Part shown: one piece after another, positions 31,701-38,921 of the stretch
Position numbering within the stretch: position 1 is the stretch's first letter
Layout of the letters: the number at the start of each line of letters is the position of its first letter
Assembly (NCBI GenBank): GCA_947631905.1
Contig: CANRND010000016.1
Coordinates: 1-50,971, forward strand
From: an uncultured Clostridia bacterium
GTDB lineage: Bacteria > Bacillota > Clostridia > Christensenellales > Borkfalkiaceae
Length of the DNA: 50,971 nucleotides
Direction of reading: 5' to 3'
The notes under the pieces: model-generated
Database searches by the model: none
Told to the model about the DNA's origin: nothing
The model's input: only the letters and a program-made list of their open reading frames with translations
Position numbers and translations under genes: made by a program

Positions 31701-32399
31701 TTACTCCAAAAAGTCGTTGCGGTTGAGGCCCGCGCGCAATTTTTCGAGCGCTTTTTTTTCGAGGCGGGAGACATAGGAGCGGGAAATTTTCAGCTTTGCC
31801 GCGACCTCCCGCTGCGCCATCGGGACGCCCCCCGCGAGCGCGTACCGCATGCAGATGATCTCCGTCTCCCGTTCGGTGAGAAGTTCTTTCACCGCCGTGA
31901 GAAACTTCTCCTGCATCAGACTCCGCTCCACCCCGCCGAACACTTTGTCCTCTTTTTCAAAGAGCAGGTCCATGATGGTGAGTTCGTTGCCGTCCTTGTC
32001 CGTGCCGACGGGATCGGAAAGAGACAGATTGTTTTTGTGCTTTTTTCCCGCGCGGATGAGCATTAAAATTTCGTTTTCCACGCACCGCGCCGTATAGGTG
32101 GCAAGGCGGGTGCCGCGGCCGGGTTCGTAGGTGCCGATCGCCTTGATCAGCCCGATGGAACCCACCGAGATCATGTCGTCCGTCTCCGCCGCGCCGCTGT
32201 ACTTTTTCACGATGTGCGCGACGAGCCGCATATTGTGGCGGATGAGCGTTTCTTTCGCCGCATTATCCCCTTTCCGCGCAAGTTCGAGATATTTTTGCTC
32301 CTCCTCGGGGGACAGAGGTTTGGGATAGGAACTGCCGTCCGACACGGACCCCGTGAAAAAAAACAGACGGCACAGCATGGCATAGAGCATGGAAAGCAT
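31701..32399 (-). CDS. sigK: Sporulation sigma factor SigK
   Basis: 232 residues, sigma-70 family, late mother-cell sigma factor. Region 1.2/2 begins with PKPLSPEEEQKYLELARKGD and IRHNMRLVAHIVKKYSG, followed by DDMISVGSIGLIKAIGTYEPGRGTRLATYTARCVENEILM; region 4 is LTERETEIICMRYALAGGVPMAQREVAAKLKISRSYVSRLEKKALEKL. These segments are specific for SigK/SigE-type factors, and PKPLS at the front is typical of SigK with its short pro-sequence MLSMLYAMLCRLFFFTGSVS. The gene is whole, with no skin element. The ATG at 32399 has AGAGGTG 5 nt upstream; CATATAAT upstream resembles a sigma-E -10. Confidence 0.92.
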   Translation of the reverse strand: MLSMLYAMLCRLFFFTGSVSDGSSYPKPLSPEEEQKYLELARKGDNAAKETLIRHNMRLVAHIVKKYSGAAETDDMISVGSIGLIKAIGTYEPGRGTRLATYTARCVENEILMLIRAGKKHKNNLSLSDPVGTDKDGNELTIMDLLFEKEDKVFGGVERSLMQEKFLTAVKELLTERETEIICMRYALAGGVPMAQREVAAKLKISRSYVSRLEKKALEKLRAGLNRNDFLE

Positions 32400-32444
32400 A
32401 TTATCACCTCTTGCCATTATATGCGCGGGAGGATTTGTCCCATG

Positions 32445-32474
32445 AACAAAACGCCCCGCGCTTTGCGCGGGGCG
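32445..32474 (-). terminator. Terminator of metQ
   Basis: CGCCCCGCG, short loop, CGCGGGGCG followed by TTTTGTT on the minus strand, just after the metQ stop at 32480. Confidence 0.8.
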
Positions 32475-32479
32475 GACAG

Positions 32480-33319
32480 TCAAACGGAGAACACGGGAAG
32501 CACCGCGCCGTTGTAATGCTCGGTGATATACCGATGCACTTTTTCCGATTTGAGCGCCGAAACGAGCGCCTTGATCTTGGGGTGGTTTTCGTTCCCCTGT
32601 TTCACGGCGATGACGTTCGCATACAGCTGCGCCGCGTCGCCCTCCGCATTCTCGACGGCGAGGGCGTTCTTCACATTCAGCCCCGCCTGCAACGCATAGT
32701 TGCCGTTGATGACCGCGATCGTTCCGTCCGTTTGCTCTTGAAGCTGTGCCGCCACCGTATCCGCCTGCACGGGCTTTACCGTATTGCCTTTGAGATCGGC
32801 GATGTCCTGCACGGTGAGAGTGTCCGAAGCCGTGACCCCCTCTTTCAGCGTGATGTAACCCTCGTCTTGGAGTACGAACAGCGCGCGGGTAAGGTTGCTC
32901 CCGTCGTTGGGAACGAGAATCGTCCTGCCCGTCTTGTTGGTATCAAAGTCCTCTTGCGTCACGTTCTTGCCGTATACGCCGAACGGCTCGTAATGGATCT
33001 TTTCCACCGCCGAAAGGTGGGTTTTATAATCCTTGTTGAACGTATCGAGGTAGGGCGTGTGCTGGAAATAGTTCGCGTCGACGCTCCCGTCTTCGAGCGC
33101 CGTGTTCGGCGTAACGTAGTCGTCGAACACACGGACTTCGAGGGTGTAGCCCGCCGCTTTGATGTCGTCCTCTACTACTTTGAGGATCTCGGCGTGGGGC
33201 GTTTGGCTTGCGCCGACAATGATGACGTCGTCCGAGTCGATGGTGCGGCACCCGACGAGGGAGCAAGCGAGAATGCAGGATACCGCAAGCGCGGCAAGGG
33301 TGGTGAGTAACTTTTTCAT
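32480..33319 (-). CDS. metQ: Methionine-binding lipoprotein MetQ
   Basis: 279 residues. Signal peptide with lipobox LVGC, Cys24 lipidated. NLPA family: IVGASQTPHAEILKVVEDDIKAAGYTLEV, then ALEDGSVDANYFQHTPYLDTF and the GYITLKEGV.ASD and NGNYALQAGL segments of D/L-methionine-binding proteins. The ATG at 33319 has AAGGAG upstream. It is the third gene of metNIQ but is separated from metI by 300 bp that hold a dispersed repeat and no clear promoter. Confidence 0.93.
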   Translation of the reverse strand: MKKLLTTLAALAVSCILACSLVGCRTIDSDDVIIVGASQTPHAEILKVVEDDIKAAGYTLEVRVFDDYVTPNTALEDGSVDANYFQHTPYLDTFNKDYKTHLSAVEKIHYEPFGVYGKNVTQEDFDTNKTGRTILVPNDGSNLTRALFVLQDEGYITLKEGVTASDTLTVQDIADLKGNTVKPVQADTVAAQLQEQTDGTIAVINGNYALQAGLNVKNALAVENAEGDAAQLYANVIAVKQGNENHPKIKALVSALKSEKVHRYITEHYNGAVLPVFSV

Positions 33320-33395
33320 AAAAATATCTCCTTAAAAATTTTTATTTTTTGTTAAATAAGGCGCTTTTTTCTGTCATTTCGGCCGCGCTTCTAAT

Positions 33396-33586
33396 TGTCA
33401 TTTCGACTAAGGAAGCGAAGCGCACGCATGGAGAAATCTCACAATAGGACTCCCGAAAAAGATTGCAGTGCAAGATTTTTCGGGAAAAGGAGCCGCCGCA
33501 CGCAAACGGAGCTTTTCGTAAGAAAAGCGTAAAACGCGGGCGTGTGGCGACGAGGTAGAGATGTCTCGACTACGCTCGACATGACA
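33396..33586. repeat. Dispersed repeat A, copy 6, inside the met operon
   Basis: Runs from TTGTCATTTCGAC to CGACATGACA in opposite orientation to copies 1-3. It has CCCGAAAAAGATTGCAGTGC and GCAAGATTTTTCGGG, then GCCGCACGC and GCGGGCGTGTGGCGACGAGG and GTAGAGATGTCTCGAC. It lies between metI and metQ and would be in the mRNA as a set of stable hairpins. Confidence 0.85.
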
Positions 33587-33619
33587 TCCGGAACAGTGTT
33601 ACGCATTTCTCTTGCTGCA

Positions 33620-34345
33620 CTACTTCCCCGCTTCGGCTTTCTTTTTGCGCCCCTTTGCGCGGATGCGTTTATCCGTGCGGGTGGCAAGATACATGCCGAG
33701 TTCCTGTATGATCTGAACGATAATCACGATGAGAAGCACGCACAGCCAGATGACGTCCTGCGCGTTGGAGGGCCGCGCCTGCGTGACGGCAAGGGAACCC
33801 AGCCCCCCCGCCGCGATCGTCCCCGCCATTGCGGAATACCCTAAGATCGTGACCGTGGAGATGACCGCGCCCACGAGAAGAGAGGGCTTCGCTTCGGGCA
33901 GATATACTTTCCAAATGATTTTGAACGTTCCCGCCCCCATCGACTTTGCCGCCTCCACAACGCCTGCGTCCACCTCTTTGAGGGAGGATTCCACCATGCG
34001 CGCAACATAGGGCGCGGCGGCGACGACGAGCATGAAGATCATCGCGCCGTTGCCGATGCTCGTTCCGAGAATGGCGCGGGAAACGGGGATGAGCGCCACC
34101 ATAAGAATGATAAACGGGATACTGCGGAAGATGTTGACGACGATCCCGACGATCTTGTTCAGCCAAAGGACGGGCTTTAAGCCGCCTCGGTCGGTGACGG
34201 CGAGAAGCACCCCGAGGGGCAAGCCGATGAGATAGGCGATCGCCGCCGAGGCGAACGTGAGGTAGACCGTCTCCCAAACGGCGAGCGGGAACGCGTTCGT
34301 TTCGATGAGCTGTCCGAATAATTTGGACGCAAGCAAACCGTTCAT
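33620..34345 (-). CDS. metI: Methionine ABC transporter permease MetI
   Basis: 241 residues, about five or six helices. Permease loop EAA-like motif in AAPYVARMVESSLKEVDAGVVEAAKSMGAGTFKIIWKVYLPEAKPSLLVGAVISTVTILGYSAMAG is the MetI signature. The ATG at 34345 lies 1 nt after the metN stop with AAGGAGG upstream. The C-terminus is a basic tail (KRIRAKGRKKKAEAGK). Confidence 0.95.
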   Translation of the reverse strand: MNGLLASKLFGQLIETNAFPLAVWETVYLTFASAAIAYLIGLPLGVLLAVTDRGGLKPVLWLNKIVGIVVNIFRSIPFIILMVALIPVSRAILGTSIGNGAMIFMLVVAAAPYVARMVESSLKEVDAGVVEAAKSMGAGTFKIIWKVYLPEAKPSLLVGAVISTVTILGYSAMAGTIAAGGLGSLAVTQARPSNAQDVIWLCVLLIVIIVQIIQELGMYLATRTDKRIRAKGRKKKAEAGK

Positions 34346-34346
34346 T

Positions 34347-35336
34347 TCAAAGTTCCTCCTTAAATACCACATTATGCGCGGCGAGATACTCCTTTGCCGC
34401 GGAAACCTGCTTTCCGTTTTCGGGGAGTTCGATCACCATATGCCCGAACGTCTTTCCGTCGATCCGGCGGGTGTCGGCAAAGAGAATGTTCGCAGGCACC
34501 CCGCATTCGATGGCAAGCCCCGAAATGACGGGTTCGTCGCTCGTATCGCCGTGGAACACAAGGCGGAGCTTGTTTCCCCCGCCGCCCGCAATGGAGCGGA
34601 TGAGACCGGGAATGATGAGCTGTTTGGCGATCTCCGACTGCGGGAACGAGAAGACGTCCTCCACCCTGCCCTCTTCGGCAATGCGGCTTTGGTCCAGCAC
34701 CGCAACGTGGGTGCAGACGCTCTCCACCACTTTCATCTCGTGCGTGATTACGACGATCGTGACCCCCAGCTCGCGGTTGATCTTTTTGAGGAGCTGTAAA
34801 ATGCTCTCCGTGGTGGCAGGGTCGAGCGCGCTCGTCGCTTCGTCGCACAAAAGATATTTGGGCCGCGTGGCGAGGGCGCGCGCGATGGCGACCCGCTGTT
34901 TCTGCCCGCCCGAGAGCTGCGAGGGATAGGCGTCCGCCTTTTCCGAAAGGCCCACGAGCGCGAGAAGTTCCTCCACCCTCTGCTTCGCCTCACCGCGCGG
35001 GGTCTTGTTCAGTTCGAGGGGAAAGCGGACGTTCGCGGCCGCCGTGCGCTGTTCGAGGAGGTTGAAACTTTGGAAGATCATGCCGATGCCGCGGCGGATC
35101 TCCCCCAGCCGTTTCTTCTTCGCGGCAGTCACGTCCTCGCCGTCGAGAAGCACCTGCCCGCGCGTGGGCTTTTCGAGCAGGTTGATACAGCGCACCAACG
35201 TACTCTTGCCCGCGCCCGATAAGCCGATCACGCCGTAGATGCTGCCGTCGGGAATGGTGAGGTCGATACTTTCGAGCGCGACCGTCTCCCCCGCTTTCGA
35301 GGGATAAATTTTCGTCAGGTTTCTGAGTTCTATCAT
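34347..35336 (-). CDS. metN: Methionine ABC transporter ATPase MetN
   Basis: 329 residues. Walker A GLSGAGKST (38-46), signature LSGGQKQRVAIARAL and Walker B YLLCDEATSALDP, then a C-terminal NIL regulatory domain (about 250-329; LVFHGDTSDEPVISGLAIECG), which in relatives senses cytoplasmic methionine. First gene of metNIQ. The ATG at 35336 has AAGGAG 5 nt upstream and is preceded by a leader with a Met-rich ORF and terminator. Confidence 0.95.
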   Translation of the reverse strand: MIELRNLTKIYPSKAGETVALESIDLTIPDGSIYGVIGLSGAGKSTLVRCINLLEKPTRGQVLLDGEDVTAAKKKRLGEIRRGIGMIFQSFNLLEQRTAAANVRFPLELNKTPRGEAKQRVEELLALVGLSEKADAYPSQLSGGQKQRVAIARALATRPKYLLCDEATSALDPATTESILQLLKKINRELGVTIVVITHEMKVVESVCTHVAVLDQSRIAEEGRVEDVFSFPQSEIAKQLIIPGLIRSIAGGGGNKLRLVFHGDTSDEPVISGLAIECGVPANILFADTRRIDGKTFGHMVIELPENGKQVSAAKEYLAAHNVVFKEEL

Positions 35337-35376
35337 GAAGTCTCCTTTGGAGGTTGATTTTTCTTGCGGAGGGCAT

Positions 35377-35409
35377 AAAAAAACCGCTCGGGGCAGAAGT
35401 CCCGAGCGG
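35377..35409 (-). terminator. Intrinsic terminator in the metNIQ leader
   Basis: Minus-strand RNA CCGCTCGGG, 8-nt loop ACTTCTGC, CCCGAGCGG (perfect 9 bp; 35409-35401 with 35392-35384), then seven U. It lies between the Met-rich ORF and metN, so full expression needs readthrough. Confidence 0.85.
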
Positions 35410-35471
35410 AAAAGCGTTTGGTTCCGACGATTTTTTACAACGCCGAAACCCCGCGCATTTCTGCTCGGGAC
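35399..35471 (-). promoter_or_regulatory. Candidate antiterminator and competing stems
   Basis: GTCCCGAGC inside the leader ORF (35471-35463) is exactly complementary to GCTCGGGAC in the terminator 5' arm (35407-35399); both structures cannot form together. Two further stems are possible: CCCGAGC with GCGCGGG (35469-35463 with 35456-35450, one mismatch) and GGTTTCGGCG with CGTCGGAACC (35450-35441 with 35429-35420, two G-U), the latter having the stop codon in its loop. Confidence 0.6.
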
Positions 35472-35509
35472 ATCGGCATGTACATGTAGTTGTGGGAAAT
35501 CGTTATCAT
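35435..35509 (-). CDS. Met-rich leader peptide of metNIQ
   Basis: 24 residues, ATG at 35509, TAA at 35437-35435. It begins MITISHNYMYMPMSRAEM; Met at positions 1, 9, 11, 13 and 18, five of 24. No Shine-Dalgarno; the ATG stands exactly 6 nt after the -10 TAAGGT, so the ORF would be translated from a leaderless mRNA. The codons 13-16 carry the segment that can pair with the terminator. By analogy with trp or his leaders the peptide should sense charged Met-tRNA; that it is translated is inference from its codon content, position and pairing. Confidence 0.7.
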   Translation of the reverse strand: MITISHNYMYMPMSRAEMRGVSAL

Positions 35510-35515
35510 ATTTTT

Positions 35516-35545
35516 ACCTTATCACAACCCGCATACGCTTGTCAA
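35516..35545 (-). promoter_or_regulatory. Promoter of the metNIQ leader
   Basis: TTGACA (35545-35540), 18-bp spacer, TAAGGT (35521-35516), then 6 nt to the leader ATG at 35509. The total leader to metN is about 173 nt. Confidence 0.75.
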
Positions 35546-35613
35546 GCGTTTTTCGGGAAAATTTTCGGAAATTTTTGTGGCGTGGATGGGTTCACATCTG
35601 CGTATTCTCGATT

Positions 35614-35809
35614 TGTCATTTCGACCGTAGCGAATGCAATGAGCGGAGTGGAGAAATCTCACAATATTAGAACTCCCGAAAAAGATTGCAGAGCAAAATT
35701 TTTCGGGAAGAGGAGCTACCGCACGCAAACGGAGCTTTTCGCAAGAAAAGCGTAAAATGCGGGCGTGTGGCGACGAGGTAGAGATGTCTCGGCTGCGCTC
35801 GGAATGACA
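35614..35809. repeat. Dispersed repeat A, copy 7
   Basis: TTGTCATTTCGACCGTAGCG to GGAATGACA, same orientation and nearly the same sequence as copy 6. The two copies bracket metN and metI. Confidence 0.85.
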
Positions 35810-35856
35810 GTTGGGAACTGCGCGCGGGACGAAATGACAGTACCCCCCTCCCCTAC

Positions 35857-35882
35857 CCCTCCCCCGCTGACGCGGGGGAGGG
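35857..35882. repeat. GC-rich hairpin repeat B, copy 4
   Basis: CCCTCCCCCGC, short loop, GCGGGGGAGGG followed by CGAGAA and preceded by CCCCCTCCCCTAC, just after the ABC-F stop. The same flanks are found at copy 5 (44610). Confidence 0.65.
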
Positions 35883-35901
35883 CGAGAAGAAGAGTTTACA
35901 C

Positions 35902-37479
35902 TCAGCCGCTGATACTGTCGAGATACTCATCGAACGTGATGGACTTATCGTATACCTTTGTGCCGTCGAGGACGATGATGCGGTTGCAGACGGTGTTCAT
36001 GAGTTCCTGGTCGTGCGAGGTCATGATAAGGCACCCCTTGAACGCCGTGAGTCCGTTGTTGAGCGAAGTGATACTCTCCAAGTCGAGGTGGTTGGTGGGT
36101 TCGTCCAAAATGAGGAAGTTCCCCCCTTCGAGCATCATTTTGGCGAGCATACAGCGCACCTTTTCCCCGCCCGAGAGGACCCGCGCCTCTTTGAGCGCCT
36201 CTTCGCCCGAGAAGAGCATCCGCCCCAGCCAGCCGCGCAGATATTCCTCGTAATGGTCCTTTGAAAACTGCGAGAGCCACTGCACGAGGGTGAGCGTACA
36301 TCCGTCGAAGAACTCCCCGTTGTCGAGCGGGTAGTAGGAATAATTGATCGTCTTTCCCCACTTCACCGTACCCGCGTCGGATTCCTGCTTGCCCGTTAAA
36401 ATATCGTAGAGCATGGTGACCGAAGTGGACTTATCGCATAAAATGCCGATCTTGTCCCCTTTCTGCACCGTGAACGACACGTTTTCAAAGTATCCCTTTT
36501 TGGTGAGGTTTTCCACAATGAGGATGTCGTTGCCGATCTCCCGCTCATACTTGAACTCGATGAACGGATATTTGCGGAGAGAGGGCTTGAAATCGGAGAT
36601 CGTGAGTTTTTCGAGTTCCTTTTTGCGGGAAGTCGCCTGCCGCGACTTGCTCGCGTTCGCCGCGAACCGCGCGATAAACTCTTTGAGTTCGGCGGCGCGC
36701 TGTTCGGCTTTCTTGTTCGCGTCCCGCTGTTGGCGCGCCATGAGCTGGGAGGTCTGGTACCAAAAATCGTAGTTGCCGAGATAGAGGTTGATCTTGCCGA
36801 AATCGACGTCGCAGATGTGCGTGCAGACCTTGTTCAGAAAGTGGCGGTTGTGCGAGACGATGATGATGGTGTTCTCGAAGTCGAGAAGATAATTTTCGAG
36901 CCAGCGCACCGTTTTGAGGTCAAGGTTGTTGGTCGGCTCGTCGAGAAGAAGCACGTCGGGATTTCCGAAGAGCGCCTGCGCGAGAAGCACTTTCACCTTT
37001 TGCTTCGCGTCCATCTCCCCCATGAGGGTGTAGTGATATTCGCTGCCGATGTCAAGGCCGTTCAGAAGAGTTTCGGCTTCGCTCTCCGCTTCCCAGCCGC
37101 CGAGTTCGGCAAATTCGCTTTCCAGCTCGGAGGCGCGCACGCCGTCCTCCTCGGTAAATTCCGCATGGGCGTAGAGGGCGTCCTTTTCGTCCATGATCTC
37201 CACGAGCCGTTTATGCCCGAGCATGACGGTGCGGAGGACCGTTTCGTTGTCGTACTTGTTCTGGTTTTGCGCGAGTACGGACATGCGCTCGTTCTTGCCG
37301 AGGATGACTTCCCCCTTGTTCGGTTCGATCTCGCCCGAGAGAACTTTGAGAAAAGTACTCTTCCCCGCGCCGTTCGCCCCGATCACGCCGTAACAGTTCC
37401 CCGAGGTAAATTTTAAGTTGACGTCCTCGAACAGCTTTTTGCTTCCGTATTGCAGGCTCACGCCGTTGACTTGTAACAT
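35902..37479 (-). CDS. ABC-F ATPase (YkpA/YbiT-like) with degenerate second P-loop
   Basis: 525 residues, two ABC domains joined by a charged linker with an ARQQ..ANKKAEQRAAELKEF coiled coil. First Walker A GANGAGKST (34-42), Walker B VLLLDEPTNNLD; second signature LSGGEKVRCMLAKMML and Walker B FLILDEPTNHLD are intact. The second P-loop reads GILCDKSTSVTML and lacks GxGKS. The first signature (LMGEMDAKQKVKVLLAQAL) is also divergent, as in the YbiT group. ABC-F proteins act on the ribosome E site; some give drug resistance, but this subgroup is mostly housekeeping. The ATG at 37479 has AAGGAG upstream. Confidence 0.92.
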   Translation of the reverse strand: MLQVNGVSLQYGSKKLFEDVNLKFTSGNCYGVIGANGAGKSTFLKVLSGEIEPNKGEVILGKNERMSVLAQNQNKYDNETVLRTVMLGHKRLVEIMDEKDALYAHAEFTEEDGVRASELESEFAELGGWEAESEAETLLNGLDIGSEYHYTLMGEMDAKQKVKVLLAQALFGNPDVLLLDEPTNNLDLKTVRWLENYLLDFENTIIIVSHNRHFLNKVCTHICDVDFGKINLYLGNYDFWYQTSQLMARQQRDANKKAEQRAAELKEFIARFAANASKSRQATSRKKELEKLTISDFKPSLRKYPFIEFKYEREIGNDILIVENLTKKGYFENVSFTVQKGDKIGILCDKSTSVTMLYDILTGKQESDAGTVKWGKTINYSYYPLDNGEFFDGCTLTLVQWLSQFSKDHYEEYLRGWLGRMLFSGEEALKEARVLSGGEKVRCMLAKMMLEGGNFLILDEPTNHLDLESITSLNNGLTAFKGCLIMTSHDQELMNTVCNRIIVLDGTKVYDKSITFDEYLDSISG

Positions 37480-37508
37480 TGCACGCTCCTTGTGTTGTTC
37501 CGAGAGGC

Positions 37509-37537
37509 ATTATACCATATACGGAACGGTTTGTCTA
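37509..37537 (-). promoter_or_regulatory. Promoter of the ABC-F gene
   Basis: TAGACA (37537-37532), 17-bp spacer, TATAAT (37514-37509) on the minus strand, 29 nt before the ATG. Confidence 0.7.
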
Positions 37538-37645
37538 TTGAAATCGGACCCCGGAAGCGGCGCCGCGCGGCTTGTTTTTCGGCCGCGCGGCGCCGCTATA
37601 CAATATATTCGGGACAGTCCTTTCCGCCGCCGCAAAGGTTCCCGC

Positions 37646-37674
37646 GCATATTTTGCGGACAAACTTCATAGTTT
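37646..37674 (+). promoter_or_regulatory. Sigma-E-like sporulation promoter of ylbJ
   Basis: GCATATT (37646-37652), 14 bp, CATAGTTT (37667-37674): the -35 fits the B. subtilis sigma-E consensus KMATATT at all seven positions, the spacing is right, and the -10 matches CATACAHT at six of eight. The -10 ends 5 nt before the ATG at 37680. Confidence 0.55.
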
Positions 37675-37679
37675 GGGGT

Positions 37680-38615
37680 ATGTCCGCCGTGAAAAATTAT
37701 CTCTTGACCGCTCTTCTGCTTGCAATCGCCGCGCTCTTTCTCACCGACCCCGTGCATTACGCGGGGAGCGTTTCGCAAGGCGTTTCGCTGTGGGCGGCCT
37801 GCGTATTGCCCGCGACTTTCCCCTTTCTCTTTCTCACCGCGCTCATCACGGGGCTGAAACCCTTTGCGGTTTTCTCGGAAAAGCTCGCCGCCCCGATGGG
37901 CAAACTCTTCCGCGTATCGGGAGCGGGCGGGGGCGCGGCGATCCTTGCGGCGCTCTCAGGCTATCCCGTAGGCGCGAGAACGGTGTTCGACCTCTCCCGC
38001 GCGGGAAAACTTTCGCGGGGCGAAGAATTTCGCCTCGCCTGTCTTTGCACGACTTCGGGTCCCATGTTCCTCGTGGGGACGGTGGGCGGGATGATGTACC
38101 GAAACACGGCGGCAGGTTGGGCGATGCTCCTTTCCCACCTTGCCGCCGTATGGACCGTAAGTTTTTTGTTGCGTTTCCGCGCAAAGGCGAAACCCTCTCC
38201 CCCGCTCCCCGCAAAAACCGATCCCGCACTGCTCTACAACAGCTTATATAACGCGGTGATCTCCGTTTTATGCGTGGGCGGGTTCATCGCCCTGTTCTCC
38301 TGTTTCGGGCAGATGCTCTCCGATCTGGGGCTCTTCCGCGTTCCCCTGTTCGGGGAATACACCGAGGGCGTTCTACGCGGGCTACTCGAAATGACGACGG
38401 GGTGCGCCGCGCTCTCCAAACTGAAAACCCCTCTTTCCTGCGCGCTTGCCTGCGCCGAAGTTACGTTCGGCGGGATGTGCGTTTTATGCCAGCAGGCGGC
38501 GTATCTCACCCGCGCGGGCGTGAAAACGCTCCCCTTTGTCTGCGTAAAACTGTTGCAGGCGGTTTTGGCGTTTTTGCTCTGCTGGGGAATTTGCACCGCG
38601 TTTCCCTGCTTATGA
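37680..38615 (+). CDS. ylbJ: Sporulation integral membrane protein YlbJ-like
   Basis: 311 residues, eight or so helices, nucleoside-recognition (Gate) type. Typical YlbJ segments: SLWAACVLPATFPFLFLTALITG, ILAALSGYPVGARTVFDL, LACLCTTSGPMFLVGTVGGMM and LLEMTTGCAALSK. In B. subtilis YlbJ is made under sigma-E and needed for spore cortex formation. The ATG at 37680 is chosen; a GTG at 37692 is possible. It has only a weak ribosome site (GGGG) and is preceded by a sigma-E-like promoter with almost no leader. Confidence 0.85.
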   Translation: MSAVKNYLLTALLLAIAALFLTDPVHYAGSVSQGVSLWAACVLPATFPFLFLTALITGLKPFAVFSEKLAAPMGKLFRVSGAGGGAAILAALSGYPVGARTVFDLSRAGKLSRGEEFRLACLCTTSGPMFLVGTVGGMMYRNTAAGWAMLLSHLAAVWTVSFLLRFRAKAKPSPPLPAKTDPALLYNSLYNAVISVLCVGGFIALFSCFGQMLSDLGLFRVPLFGEYTEGVLRGLLEMTTGCAALSKLKTPLSCALACAEVTFGGMCVLCQQAAYLTRAGVKTLPFVCVKLLQAVLAFLLCWGICTAFPCL

Positions 38616-38921
38616 GGTGAAACCGCGGCTTTTGCCCACCCCCTTAATCCCCCTCCAAGGGAGGGGGTATACAAGGCGCACTACGCGGGTACTTTCCCTT
38701 TCAGGGACAGCAAGAACGACTTCCTCACGGAAAAAGATTTTTCGTGAATATAATTTACTTGCCTTAGGCGGAATTGACTTCCGCCGTGGGCGACACAATT
38801 TGGCAATTACTTTTGCCTTTTTGTCCGATGGAACGACCGCGAGGACAACTAAGTTAAACCGTCTGCGCAAGTTTCCTCACGGAAAAAGATTTTGCGAAGC
38901 AAAAGATTTTTTGTGAGTTTT
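38616..38921. repeat. Gene-free 306-bp region with repeats
   Basis: CCTCCAAGGGAGG hairpin near 38650 and two copies of CCTCACGGAAAAAGATTTT (38732-38750 and 38874-38892). The stretch between, including GGCGGAATTGACTTCCGCC, forms a further hairpin. No gene seen. Confidence 0.5.
38875..38921 (+). terminator. Terminator-like hairpin on the plus strand
   Basis: CTCACGG...AAGATTTTGC, GAA, GCAAAAG...TTTTTTGTGAG followed by TTTTTT. It could end the ylbJ transcript before pheA, which converges. Confidence 0.6.

Noticed and set aside
35337..35530. SAM (S-box) riboswitch before metN
   Set aside because: The leader is too short, most of it is the Met-rich ORF, and I cannot find the S-box core motifs; a covariance search would settle this.
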